From the NCBI GenBank assembly GCA_030068145.1, contig JAPJBO010001143.1, positions 1 to 64,000 on the forward strand: a stretch of 64,000 bases of DNA, read 5' to 3'. The notes under the pieces are model-generated. The model had not been told where the DNA came from. It saw only the letters and a list, made by a program, of their open reading frames with translations, and did not search any database. This DNA is from Diplonema papillatum. Its lineage: Eukaryota; Euglenozoa; Diplonemea; Diplonemida; Diplonemidae. Both the position numbers and the translations under genes were made by a program. Below, in pieces: positions 1-9,135 of this stretch. Positions within the stretch are counted from its first letter, which is position 1, and each line of letters starts with the position of its first letter.

Positions 1-199
1 ACACATGTCAAAGGGTGTGGGCCTCCACCGTCAGGTGGGCCCCCACCGTCAGGTGGGCAGGCTAGTTTCGGGGTGGCTCCCTGGGAGGGACAGGGGCGGG
101 GTTGTCACGCCTTAGCAGTCCCAGGGCCTCTCCCCTCCCACCTATATGTGTTCTCGCTGTCATCGCTACCGCGCTGACATTTCCGAGAGAGAGAGAGAG

Positions 200-834
200 A
201 GATTGCTCGTCGAAGCCGGACAAAGGCGTGTGGCTGTTCGAAAAAGCGTTCCTGATCGTCGCATACTATGGTGGGTTGCGCACACAGCCTGAAACCTGAA
301 ACAGCGCGGTTCTAAGGGGAAAACGTCTGTCTTTTTCGTCCCCAAAGGTACACCCCGAGACGTCCTCCAAGAGTACTTGAAAGCTGTGCCGACATCAACG
401 TTTTTGTGGCATTCGGTCACGTATGCAGGACAGAGCGTCACCCGCGGTTTCAAGGCTTCACGCGTCGGAATCAACACGTGCCGAAAAGATCACAGTGAAC
501 ATCGCTGAAAAACTCGGTCTGGAACACGCTTCACGGTACACTGGCCACGGGATTCGTCGCTCGTCAGCAACTCAGATGGCAGATGGGGGTTGCTCTCTCA
601 CAGACCTCATGAGGTTTTACAACTGGACGAGTTCTACCACTGCGCAAGGCTACCTGGAGAAGTCCAAAGCAATGCTTGCTGGGCTTGCAACCCATCTCGA
701 GTTCAAGACTGAGCCATCCATCCCGGCCAGTGAGACCAGTCAGACCTCGTTGCCTGCCACAGAACCTTCCCTCCCTGCCACAGAACCTTCCTGCCTGCCT
801 CCCAGTTTGCTGAAACTCCAGTTGTGAAGTACTA
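200..834 (+). pseudogene. Tyrosine recombinase relic (Crypton-like C-terminal catalytic half)
   Basis: A decayed site-specific recombinase read in pieces from two frames. Box I is seen near 240-280 as FEKAFLIVAYYGGLR, whose final Arg fits the first catalytic Arg. The next part, near 314-360 (KGKTSVFFVPKG), is in another frame. The C-terminal part (423-827) has GHGIRRSSAT, giving the His-x-x-Arg pair, and TTAQGYLEKS, giving the candidate nucleophile Tyr. The spacing and the GGLR and GHGIRR wording resemble Crypton-type recombinases rather than the YR of the retroelements elsewhere in this window. Frame changes and lack of an N-terminus mean it is not functional as it stands. After the catalytic part comes a low-complexity Ser/Thr/Pro tail. 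A small intron instead of a frameshift cannot be excluded. Confidence 0.6.
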
Positions 835-1769
835 CAACTACTCGTTTTCGAACATTTGCGAAGGTGTCAACATCATCGTTGGTGCCCCTCATTAGGGCCC
901 GAAAATGACTCCGGTTAAGAAGGCACCAAGACGGCCCAAGAAATAAATTTGCTTTGCAGCGTACCTTTCGCTTTCCCATTCTGCTTTCGTCATCACCAAA
1001 GACACACTTCCAAAACTTGTTCCCTTCCCTACTCTTACACATTTGTTCAGCTTCTGGAAAAGCACTGCAAGAACAGTACAAACCAGAGTTGGACGACCGA
1101 AGTAGCGCAGCTGACTGAATGAGGCACAAACCAACAGTGTAGACCAAGGGGGGGCCAGAGGCAGAGCGAAGGGGGTAGTTCCGCGCGGAGTTTTTGATGC
1201 AGGAAGAAGACCGGGGGTGCGCAAACCCAACCCAGAACCCATTTTTCTCACGGTGATCCACTTCTTCTAGCACTCTGGGGCTCATTTTTTCACGGCGGGC
1301 AATTTTTTGGGGCCGTGAAAAAAAAAACGGTTTTCGTGAAGAAAGAAAACTGGCCCCCGTGAATTAATACCGGCTACAGTGAGGGACGAAATTTTGCGAC
1401 GCATGCAAAAAGGCTTTAAAAAAAATGTAAATTTCGATGTCAAAGAGAAAAAAGTGGCCCCTGCAGTACTGTACCTGCCGGTCTGTACAGTACTGCAGTC
1501 ACGTGCGCGTCACGGTGTGTCACTGCTATTCTTCTTGTTGCGTTAGTGGGGAGTCTTTTGCAAGCAAATGAGTACCACACTTTTACACTGCTATTCGAAG
1601 CTTTTCACTCACCATCTCCGTAGTCTGCTAGACGTGCACACGCCACCGCAACCTCCGTTCCCTTGTTTGCGTGCGCGGGGCGACGGTTAGACACCCACGG
1701 GCACCGCAGAGCCCAAAAGCCGCGGGACGATATTCTGCAAAGCACGCAAACCCCGAAAGAATGCTGCCG
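835..1769. other. No gene seen
   Basis: No convincing coding signal on either strand. Around 1530-1590 a short segment (TTGCGTTAGTGGGGAGTC and onward to GGTACCACAC-like sequence) recurs in inverted form near 50480-50530 and partly near 45450-45490, so at least part is dispersed repeat. Confidence 0.5.
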
Positions 1770-1957
1770 TGTGCTTACTTCGAAGGAGGCTAGAGGGGAG
1801 AAACAGTACAACTACAAAGTGGGTCTTTTTGTTGAACGCTTACGCCCACCACTAAACCCAGATTCACCTGTGTTCGTGTGGGCTACAGCACATTTACCTC
1901 CTTTGATCTTTGCAGCTGGCAGTCTCCTCAAGTTTTTAGGTGCTTATACAACATAAT
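1770..1957 (+). repeat. Dispersed repeat family A, copy 1
   Basis: A ~190-bp repeat marked by TTCGAAGGAGGCTAGAGG, CGCTTACGCCC, CCAGATTCACCTGTGTT and GGGCTACAGCACATTTACC, and ending in GTGCTTATACAA plus an A-run in several copies. Other copies: 38555-38745 and 41160-41335 (inverted), 45270-45560, 58915-59130, and a truncated one at 63370-63510. The A-rich 3' end in several copies suggests a retroposed short element, but no tRNA-type promoter boxes are recognisable. Confidence 0.8.
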
Positions 1958-2215
1958 ACATCCTCCTCCTACTGCGTATACTGGCTCCGTCTGCTGCTTC
2001 GTCTTCACCGTCGCGGGTGATGCATAAATCGAAAGTAGAAAGGTCAAGCAGTGATTCGGTGTGTTTGTCACAATCGAGGGGTGAAGTTACGATGTTTTCG
2101 GGATAGCGACGGGGTTATTCAACCTGTAACGAGTGTTAGGTATTCGTCGGATATATTAATCTTCTAAGATCTGCGATCTTATACGACAAAAAAAACCGTG
2201 GTGCACACACCTCAC

Positions 2216-3105
2216 CCTCATCTTCCCGGGCACTTCAACGACCAGATTGTCGACGACCTTCAACTGCTCTTCGGTCATCTCACTGAGCTCTGAGATCGGC
2301 GGGTCCACGATGTAGTCGCTCCGCTTGAGCGGCAGGACCCGCGAGGTTGCACTGCGTGGCTTCGCGTCCGAGCCCGGTGTCTTTGCCTCTCCGTTCCGCA
2401 CGCTGTGGACCGGCGTCTTGTCGGACGCCGTCTTTTCGCTGTTCTTCGGCGAGCCGTTGTCGAGGACTGAGAATCGGGGCCGTATCGTCGAGAACGGCGA
2501 CGCAGTGGGCAAGCCTGATCGAGGGTAGGTTGTGCGTAGAAGGCAGTTGACATGATTTACAATGGATTGGACACTGGATAGAGGACTAGACACGACTTGT
2601 GGACATATGGCATAATAACAAAATGGACTACATGCATGGCTTACAAAGGACTGGGCACATTGGTTTACAACGGACTGGCCGCACGAAACGCGGATCATAT
2701 GGGCTAACTCGCATCCGAACCTCTGTCTTGGCCTCTCCGTTCCGCACGCTGTGGACCGGCGTCTGGTCGGACACCGTCCGTTCGCCGTTCTTCGGCGAGC
2801 CGTTGTCGAGGACTGAGAATCGAGAGTATCGTCGAGAACGGTGACAGGTAAGAGAATCGATGTGTACCTTTGTTGTTGATCGTTGATGGGTTTTGTGTTA
2901 AAACACACACACCTGAGGCGACCATGCCGGCGTTCCCCGTGTTTGTGATGGTCCGCGGAGTGCCCCACTCTGCTGGGGCAGCGATCTTGACCGACGCGTA
3001 GTTCGGCGGGTTTGCGCCCGTGTTGGCCAGCGGGCTCCGCGTGCGCGGCGTCACTGCCTGCCTGCGGGGCGTTGCCTTCAGCGGCGTCCACGAGAACGAA
3101 ACCGT
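2216..3105 (-). CDS. NUP98: NUP98-like nucleoporin, C-terminal exons (start of autoproteolytic domain)
   Basis: Two exons can be read. Exon 3105-2913 encodes SFSWTPLKATPRRQAVTPRT and a Pro/Thr-rich linker through NAGMVAS; its acceptor keeps phase 0 and its donor follows CCTCAG in phase 1. Exon 2466-2216 starts after GATTCTCAG, restores the codon (VLDNGSPKN) and reads LPLKRSDYIVDPPISELSEM, then EEQLKVVDNLVVEVPGK. This fits the start of the Nup98 autoproteolytic domain (…YYTVPSIEEL… then ENFTVGREGYG). It ends at a plausible GT donor (AGG/GTGAGG) before the conserved HF/S cleavage region. No continuing exon is visible to the left edge, so the gene runs out of the window through a repeat-filled intron or is truncated. 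Phase agrees with splicing from the FG exon upstream (6098-4422). The product would be a nuclear-pore FG protein. Confidence 0.7.
2708..2848 (-). repeat. Partial duplicate of the NUP98 C-terminal exon
   Basis: The segment encoding VLDNGSPKNGERTVSDQTPV with its acceptor (GATTCTCAG) is a near copy of the one at about 2363-2500 in the next exon (…PKNSEKTASDKTPV…). The copy stops after EAKTEVRMR and runs into unrelated sequence at about 2705. It could act as an alternative exon but has no good donor. The sequence between the copies (2560-2700) holds short degenerate repeats of an AGTCC..TTGTAAACCA type. Confidence 0.7.
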
Positions 3106-3932
3106 CTGCGGTGTTCGTGACTTTTAGTGCAGAGGGAGACGAACGAGTTGGGCCACCCCTGAATGAACTGATGGGTGAAGGGTGACAAGAGGTGGGAAGT
3201 TTTCAAGCGTTTATTGTGGTTTAGAGGCTCGGTATTTTGGGGTCTTCGGTTGACCATTGAGGCTGAGAGTCGGTAGTGTGAGCCGTCGGCACTACACACT
3301 TTAACTACGGCTACACGCCTGATGCTGCAACCCCTTAACCCGGGCGGCGGCGCTTTGGCATGAGCCAGGAACCTCAACGGGAGCAGCGAGAGGCATCATC
3401 CACGCTTCAAAGGCCCACACACACTTTAACTACGGCTAGCCAAGTTTGTACCTGTTGAACTTTAAAAGTGAAGGTTCGCTTGAGGATCCGGTGTTTTAAA
3501 GTCTCCGGGTGACCATGGAGGCTGGGAGTCGGGTAGTGTGAGGGACGTCGGCACTACACACTTAACTACGGCTAGCCAAGTTTGTACCTGTCGAACCTTT
3601 AAAGTGAAGGTTCGCTATGCTCACCGACGAGTTTCATCACCAGGATTACGCGAATGGTGTGGGATTGGGCATTGCCCTTGTCTGCAAGGAGGTTCCAACA
3701 GTTGCCTGACGGGTTGTGCCGCGAAGACGCAGCACAGCACAGCGCGAGACATCGCGGGCCGTTGTTTTTCATGTGAATAGTATCCAGTACCAGTGGCAGT
3801 GGCGATGCCAACCTGTTAGTTCGCAACGCCAGACTATGGTCACTATGGAGGATCAGTGCCGGCCATTGTCCTGTCGAGAATCTGGTGCAAATGATCGGTG
3901 AAAGTTTGTTGGTTAGAGTGAACAGTATATCA
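3106..3932. repeat. Intronic dispersed repeats in the NUP98-like gene
   Basis: No exon was recognised. Two related blocks (about 3200-3310 and 3480-3615) share GTTGACCAT/GGTGACCATGGAGGC, a GTCGGCACTACACAC segment and CTACGGCTAGCCAAGTTTG. The family recurs near 14935-15010, 31925-32020, 39220-39320 and 60230-60370. Positions 3315-3395 (CCCTTAACCCGGGCGG and onward) recur at about 52780-52850. Confidence 0.6.
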
Positions 3933-4179
3933 CTAGTCGGTTAATATGAATCTTCTAAGACTAGCGTGCTTATGCCGGGCGGTCTCCTCCGGGAAACGCC
4001 CGGCCAGGAACGCGCCGAACACCTGCTCGGAGGTGTTCGGCGAGCTGGCCCTGTGGACCCAGGCGAGACGCCACAGGGCCGTTCCCTCCGGGACGGCATT
4101 GTCGCCGGTGAACCCCCCGGCTTCGAGGAGGGCCCTGAGCGCTTGCTCCTTGAGGCCCGTGGCCCGCCCCATCGACGAC
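3933..4179 (-). other. Exon-like open frame of unknown identity
   Basis: A minus-strand frame reads GRATGLKEQALRALLEAGGF, a TALWRLAWVHRASSP segment and FGAFLAGRFPEETARHKHAS before a stop at 3933. It looks coding in composition but is one frame off from the cassette exon just upstream (4305-4180), so either a frameshift separates the two or it lies within an intron. The family is not recognised. The sequence just left of it (TCTTCTAAGA) resembles that at 2158-2170, beyond the last NUP98 exon. Confidence 0.3.
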
Positions 4180-4305
4180 CTGTTGGGCAGCCGGGTTCTT
4201 CCTCTCGAAGAAGAAAGCGGACGGAACGTGCACCCCTGTCACCTTCTTTACGAGGGCGACCGCATCAGTTCGTTCGAACGACATAATGTCGTTGACCGCA
4301 CTACC
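4180..4305 (-). CDS. Candidate 42-codon cassette exon of the NUP98-like gene
   Basis: Between an acceptor (GGGCTCAG/GG) and a donor (CAACAG/GTCGTC) lies a frame that is phase 0 on both sides, matching the phase-0 donor of the FG exon and the phase-0 acceptor at 3105. It encodes a 42-residue peptide with VNDIMSFERTDAVALVKKV and VHVPSAFFFERKNP. Its first five codons (GSAVN) lie within the dispersed repeat at 4291-4418, so the acceptor is supplied by the repeat. The peptide resembles no Nup98 segment I know. It may be spliced in, skipped, or spurious. Confidence 0.35.
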
Positions 4306-4418
4306 CTGAGCCCAAATCCTGGACGTGGTTGCAGGTGGCAAATTTGGCAAATGATCATGATCAGAAGGCCTACTTGGGCGGTTCAGTTTCCTCACACATT
4401 GCATGTGGCCAAAAAAAA
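4291..4418 (-). repeat. Introner-like dispersed repeat, copy a
   Basis: A ~125-bp unit from GTTGACCGCACTACCCTGAG to CACATTGCATGTGG on the plus strand. It is also present at 55061-55184 and 63802-63925, outside any gene I recognise. Here it coincides almost exactly with the first intron (4421-4306) of the NUP98-like gene: in gene orientation the donor GT lies at the start of the T-run beside the repeat and the acceptor CTCAG is internal, 15 bases before the repeat end. Confidence 0.7.
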
Positions 4419-4421
4419 TAC

Positions 4422-6098
4422 CTTTTCCGGCTCGGTCTGGGGCGCGTGGGACACCGCGTGGTCGACGGACTTGAGGGGCGACGTGAAGTCAACGCCGTAC
4501 GGGTTGTCGTACACGTTGCGCATGAACGCGGACGGCGCCGCGACGCCGCTGCCGGAGGCTGGGGGGGCCTGGCCCGGCTGCAGCTGCTGCTGGGGTGTCC
4601 CCGCGGCCGCGGCGGCGCCGAAGGCAGCCGGCTGCCCCGCCGCCGCGCCGCCCATGCCGAGCGCCGCGCCGAAGCCACCGAATCCAGTCGACGCAGACGA
4701 CGCCGCGCCGAAGCCGCCGAAGCCGCCGCCAGACGACGCCGCGGCTCCGAACCCCGTAAGCCCGCCGGCCGTGCTGCTCGACGCGGCCCCAAAGCCGCCG
4801 AACCCGCCGCCACCGCTCTGCGCCGCGCCAAAGCCCCCGCCAAACCCGCCAAACCCTGCGCTGCTGCTGGCAGCCCCGAACCCGCCAAACCCTGCTGCGC
4901 TGCTGCTGGCAGCCCCGAACCCGCCAAACCCTGCTGCGCCGCTGCTGGCAGCCCCGAATCCGCCAAACCCTGCTGCGCCGCTGCTGGCAGCCCCGAACCC
5001 GCCAAACCCTGCTGCGCTGCTACTGGCAGCCCCGAACCCGCCGAAGCCAGCGGCGCTGCTGCTCGCAGCCCCGAACCCCCCGAAGCCAGCGGCGCTGCTG
5101 CTGGCCGCCCCGAAGCCGCCGAACCCGCCGCCGCTGGCGGCGCCGAAGGCGCCGGCGGAACTTGCGGCCCCGCCAAACCCGCCGAAGCCGGCGGCGCTGC
5201 TGCTGGCTGCCCCGAACCCACCGAACCCGCCGGCGGCGGCGGCGCTCGACGCGGCTCCAAACCCGCCGCCGAAGCCGCCCTGCGGCGCGGCTGCGGCGCC
5301 GAAGCCGCCGGCCGCGGGGGCCGCGCCGAAACCCCCGAAGCCGGCGGGTGCGGCCGCCGCCGGCTGCCCGAAGGCGGGGGCTGTCTGCGGTTGCGCTCCG
5401 AACCCGCCGAAGCCGGCTGCCGAAGCGGGTTGCCCGAAGCCGCCGAAGCCGGCCGCCAAAGCGGGTTGTCCGAAGCCGCCGAAGCCGGCCGCCGAAGCGG
5501 GTTGCCCGAAGCCGCCGCCAAATCCACCGGCGCTCGCGCCGAACCCAGCGGTAGGCTGCTGCGACTGCCCGAACGCCGGGGCCGGCTGCTGGCCGAAGCC
5601 CGCGCCGAAGCCCGCGCCCGCGGAGCTTGCGGCCCCGAAACCTGCCGCCGCCGCCGCCGGCTGCCCGAAGCCAAACCCGCCGGCGGCGGGTTGCTGCGGC
5701 TGCTGCGGCGCTCCGAAGCCGCCGAACCCAGCGGCTGGGGCCGCGCCGAACCCGCCGCCGGCTGCCTGCCCTCCGAATCCACCGCCGAAGGCCCCGGCCG
5801 ACTGCTGCTGCTGCGGTTGGCCAAACCCGAAGCCGCCGCCCCCGGCGCCGAACGCCGGCGCCGAGGCCTGCTGGCCGAAGGCGCCGGCGCTCGGCTGGCC
5901 GAAGCCGCCGCCGCCGAAGCCGCCGCCGAACCCGCCGGCTGACGCCGTGGCTCCAAACCCGCCGGCTGCCGCCGCAGGCTGCCCCGCGCCGAAGCCGCCG
6001 AATCCGGGCGTCGCCTGACCGAAGCCACCGCCGCCGCCGAACGCGGCGCTCGAGGCGGGCGCCCCGAAACCCCCTCCGAAGCCGCCGCCGCCGAACAT
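4422..6098 (-). CDS. NUP98: FG-repeat nucleoporin, 5' exon of NUP98-like gene
   Basis: The exon begins at an ATG (MFGGGGFGGGFGAP) and stays open for about 559 codons to the donor GAAAAG/GTATTT. The protein is almost wholly Gly/Phe/Ala/Ser/Gln with dozens of FG dipeptides, including a near-perfect run of a ~15-residue unit (GFGGFGAASSSAA). Such FG domains are disordered and form the permeability barrier of the nuclear pore. The non-repetitive end (MRNVYDNPYGVDFTSPLKSV) resembles the short linker after FG repeats in Nup98 proteins. No GLEBS (Rae1-binding) segment was recognised. The phase-0 donor matches the exon at 3105. Internal repeats make the copy number assembly-sensitive. The downstream autoproteolytic-domain exons on the same strand support NUP98 over other FG proteins. 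Confidence 0.8.
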
Positions 6099-6642
6099 TA
6101 TTCTATCTCTATCTACTTACGGCAGAAGACGGGCGGGAGGGCGCGGGGGTTGGCCGCTCTCTCCTCCGTGTTGGTTTTGTTTGCTTTTGCTTCTTCTTTT
6201 TTCCCCTTTCCTCTTTGCTTTCGGCTCAGAGGTGTTCTCCGCTCGGAGATGATGATGCTGATGAGAGGCAAACCTGATGGACTTTTTTTAGACTAAATTG
6301 TGTGTTGAAAACAAAGTTTGTTTGTGCGATTTAACCTACATGTGTTCTGGTTAAACCGCTGCCAACGTTCTTTTTAGCTGTAACAAATACTGTCTCCAGG
6401 GAAGCAGAAATTGGTTGTCGCATAAAAGAACAGGCACCGGAGCACGAGCGGCCCCTATTCGGACCCCCCCTCCCCCCTCCTTCTCACCACCGTAAGCGAC
6501 TGATAACCCGGGATGGGACCCAGCGGAAACTAAGCAAAAAAGCGGCTGATCGCCTGATATGATGAATTGCATGCCACACGGAGGAAAAACCAACCGACCC
6601 ACTTGACGAGGACTCGACGAAGCGGGAAGTCGATGTTGGGCG
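6099..6642. other. Upstream region of the FG nucleoporin; no gene
   Basis: 5' flank of the minus-strand FG exon and the spacer to the retroelement relic. It includes a pyrimidine-rich tract (6175-6220). No promoter motif is identified with confidence. Confidence 0.4.
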
Positions 6643-7332
6643 CTAACATTGCGGACGATTCAGTCTTGTGTACTGATCCGCGATGTTCTGGAGCGACGGA
6701 ACGTAGCTGATGTTCAGCCGGCTCCTGGATGAGGCCAAGCTCTTGTTGATCAGAGTTAGCAGCTGCATCGCATCCTGACGAAGCGTGTAGCCGCGGCGTA
6801 CGCAGCCTATCACCGCCTTGTTGTCACAAAGCAGGTTGATGTCCATGCTCGACTGGGCGTGGACCGCGTGCTCTACGGCCCGAACGACGGCGTATAGCTC
6901 CTTCATGAAGATGTCCGCGTGGAGCAACTCCGAAGGAAAGCCCCCATAGACATGGAACCCGTCTGCCACGAATGCCCATGCCGACATGCTGGCGTCGGAG
7001 ACGACATCGATCGAGCGAGTGTAAACCGGTCTACACCATTGCCGCCAGGCGTTACCCCGCATGTCGGAGCACTGGGCAGCGAGGCAGCTCTTGACCGCAG
7101 CTGGGCAAGGCGCGACGGATTCCCAGAACGCGCTGTCGGTAGACGCGCGGCCGGAGGCCAGGGCGGACATCCACTGCAAGAGGGGAAGTACCTCGTGGAG
7201 AGGGTACCCTATCACGTGGCGACGCCAGAGCAGAGACCCGGTCAGTTTCCACCACACGCGGACGGGAGCCGCACTGAACTCCAAGATCTGGCCCATCACC
7301 GGTCCGGCCTTCATCGTCCAGGCTGGGTCCAC
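6643..7332 (-). pseudogene. RT thumb/connection and RNase H domain of the relic
   Basis: Reads WKLTGSLLWRRHVIGYPLHE (compare WRLAGCLIWRQHVLRLPFAD in the intact copy), then RNase H motifs: VVSDASMSAWAFV (first Asp), FMKELYAVVRAVEHA (Glu), INLLCDNKAVIG (Asp) and YVPSLQNIADQYTR. The domain appears complete to its stop, but it is out of frame with the RT remnant upstream. Confidence 0.75.
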
Positions 7333-7339
7333 GCGCCAT

Positions 7340-7805
7340 CTCTGGTCACGTCGCAGGGGGGCAGAGGCACGTGTGCCGTAGCCCGGTTGATGGACTCGCA
7401 GCTGAGGATGAAGCGAAGCTGACCGGGGGCCTGTTTGTCCACCGTAAACGCGCCGTGGAACCAGCGGGAAGAAGCCGCTTTAGGGACCGGTGCAGCGATG
7501 TCTAACTCAAGCAAGCGATCGACGTGCGGCATCATTCGAGAGTTGCGAGGCCCCGGGCCGGATACGAACGAGCCCGGCTTCAGCATGGTGGCGATGAACG
7601 CGGCGTCGAGGACCCACCTCACGTTGCTGCGGAGGCTGGGGAAATCCTGCAAAAGCGCTTCGTGATTGAACGGCGGGGCGGTCGCAGCAATCTCTCCGTC
7701 ATACGAGGCCTTTGTGACCCGTTTCCCGCTACTCGCGTCTAGCCAGCCGTTGGCGTAGTCATACCCCTGCAGGATCTTGTCGAGATGACGTGGCCACAGG
7801 GATTG
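7340..7805 (-). pseudogene. RT N-terminal fragment of the relic, catalytic core deleted
   Basis: Contains PHVDRLLELDIAAPVPK, SRWFHGAFTVDKQAPGQLRF and ILSCESINRATAHVPLPPCD, which align with PHVSRLLNLGIVEKVRR, CHSAFCVEKSKKGQLRF and ACTGVNAATAHTPCPPC of the intact element. After PPCDVTRDG the sequence jumps to the equivalent of WRxDPSW about 200 residues further on, so the palm with both catalytic aspartate motifs is missing. Confidence 0.75.
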
Positions 7806-7822
7806 TTTGGCGGGGCCGCTGT

Positions 7823-8712
7823 TCACCCAGTCCTTTGCAAGGCAGCTGTGCCCGGGGCTGAGAGCAGGACCGGCTGCCAAAGGTGATGCGGAGTGTATAA
7901 GCGCGTCGTCCTGGGATTCAGGTGTCGCCCCACGTTCATCGCCGTCTGCTCGCCCTCCAGGAGGGCCACCCAGCTCAGCGCGGCATGTCTGATGCGGTGT
8001 GACGTCACCCCCAGCTCCTCTTGTAGGAAACTGTTGTAGGCCTGTCGTGACAGGTTGGGGAACAGGGGCGCCTTGGTCAGGGCCGCCCGATGGATTGTGA
8101 TCCATTCCCAGAACCGCTTCGCGGTAGCAAGAGACCCTGGCCTCTTGAGGTAGGGTCGGTGTCCACCGACCACATGTGGTCCAACCGAATCCGCTGCAGA
8201 TCCACGAATCTGCAAGCCGTCGACCACTTGAACCGGAGGGCCATGGCGTGCAAGGACGAGCCTCGTGAGACTACCAACTGTATCGCCGCCTTTGTCGGAG
8301 TCCGTCCGGAGTCGCGGGTGCGTCGGCCCTCGAACTGTTCCATGGTCAGCTTGACCGAATGGCGATAAGCACCCATCCAGTCGACCCGGGACATCCTGAA
8401 GTACGTTGCGTACTGGAGGGCAGATTCGGCCGTGAGCTCGCCAGCCATCATCTTCCGGTTCACCCACATGAGGAAAGCCTCCTCGTCGGACAATGCGGGG
8501 TAAAACCGGCGGGCCTCCACTGCGTACCTCTGAGCGCGGCTCACCACCGACAGCATGGCAGGGGTGCTCTTGTAGCACTTCTGCAACGCGAGGAGTAGTG
8601 ACTCCTGGTCCGTCCGGAACCGATCTTGATCGGGGCACGCGGAGTCCTTTTTTCGAGGTCTTGACCTCGCTGCCAACGCCTTCCACAAACCCTCTCGCCG
8701 CAATCTTTGCAT
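7823..8712 (-). pseudogene. Tyrosine recombinase of the relic, frameshifted
   Basis: The N-terminal half (MWVNRKMMAGELTAESALQY to RFKWSTACRFVDLQRIRLDH) carries the box I Arg. The C-terminal half is in another frame and has TSHRIRHAALSWVALL (His-x-x-Arg) and TTRLYTPHHLW (Tyr). The intact element gives SHGLRHSALTWVARF and TTRQYIPHHLW at the same places. One frameshift separates the halves. Confidence 0.75.
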
Positions 8713-9079
8713 GCAAGCACTTCAGCCGCAGGGCCTCCACGGACGTGGTCCGGTACGCCAACGGCATCAGGGCGATAAGAGTGACGAAGTGGGTCCGGCG
8801 CTCGTGGTCGACCACGCTCTCCGCGTCGTGGGGGTTCTCGGGAACCAAATGGTAGGCGTATCTGTCTTTTATTTTGGACAGGTTGACTTGGCGCCCCGGA
8901 GCCGTTGCCAACCCCTCCACCCAAGACATGACTCGGCGTGGGTCCACCGCCTCGGTCATGACCGGTGCGGCCTGCGCAGCCATCGGGAGGTTTTGGAAGG
9001 CATATTGGGCGAACAAAGCGAGGAGAGCGGTCTTGACCGGGCCCTCCTCAACGGCAGCGAGCAATGGCTCTTGAGCCAA
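8640..9079 (-). pseudogene. gag C-terminal fragment of the relic
   Basis: Begins at an ATG (MAQEPLLAAVEEGPVKTALL). It includes ATAPGRQVNLSKIKDRYAYH and LIALMPLAYRTTSVEALRLK, which parallel KTSGGRLSLRNDLTRRFG and WALLPVAHNNPPVLQAMQAT in the gag of the intact element. The N-terminal zinc-finger part was not found. Confidence 0.55.
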
Positions 9080-9135
9080 GCTCGACGAGCGATCCGGACG
9101 CGGAACTCTTCTCGAGCATCACCTTCCGGGCTGGC

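Larger units (their letters stand above)
6643..9135 (-). mobile_element. Decayed YR retroelement (gag–YR–RT–RNaseH order)
   Basis: Minus-strand remnants occur in the order gag C-terminus, tyrosine recombinase, reverse transcriptase N-terminal part, RNase H. This is the order of the intact element at 22069-26007. Frames shift between and within the domains and the RT catalytic core has been deleted. Protein similarity to the intact element is clear but diverged, so this is a separate, older family. No terminal repeats were identified. Confidence 0.75.

Noticed and set aside
1770..1957. Conserved peptide VERLRPPLNPDSPVF in several places as a real protein
   Set aside because: It is only the translation of family A repeats, with no consistent start, stop or flanking coding sequence.
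3946..6018. 690-codon Pro/Ala/Asn-rich open frame on the plus strand, and other long frames over the FG exon
   Set aside because: It is the antisense of the FG-repeat exon; the GC-rich, triplet-regular repeat keeps several frames open. The minus frame has real FG repeats, a sensible start and a splice donor.
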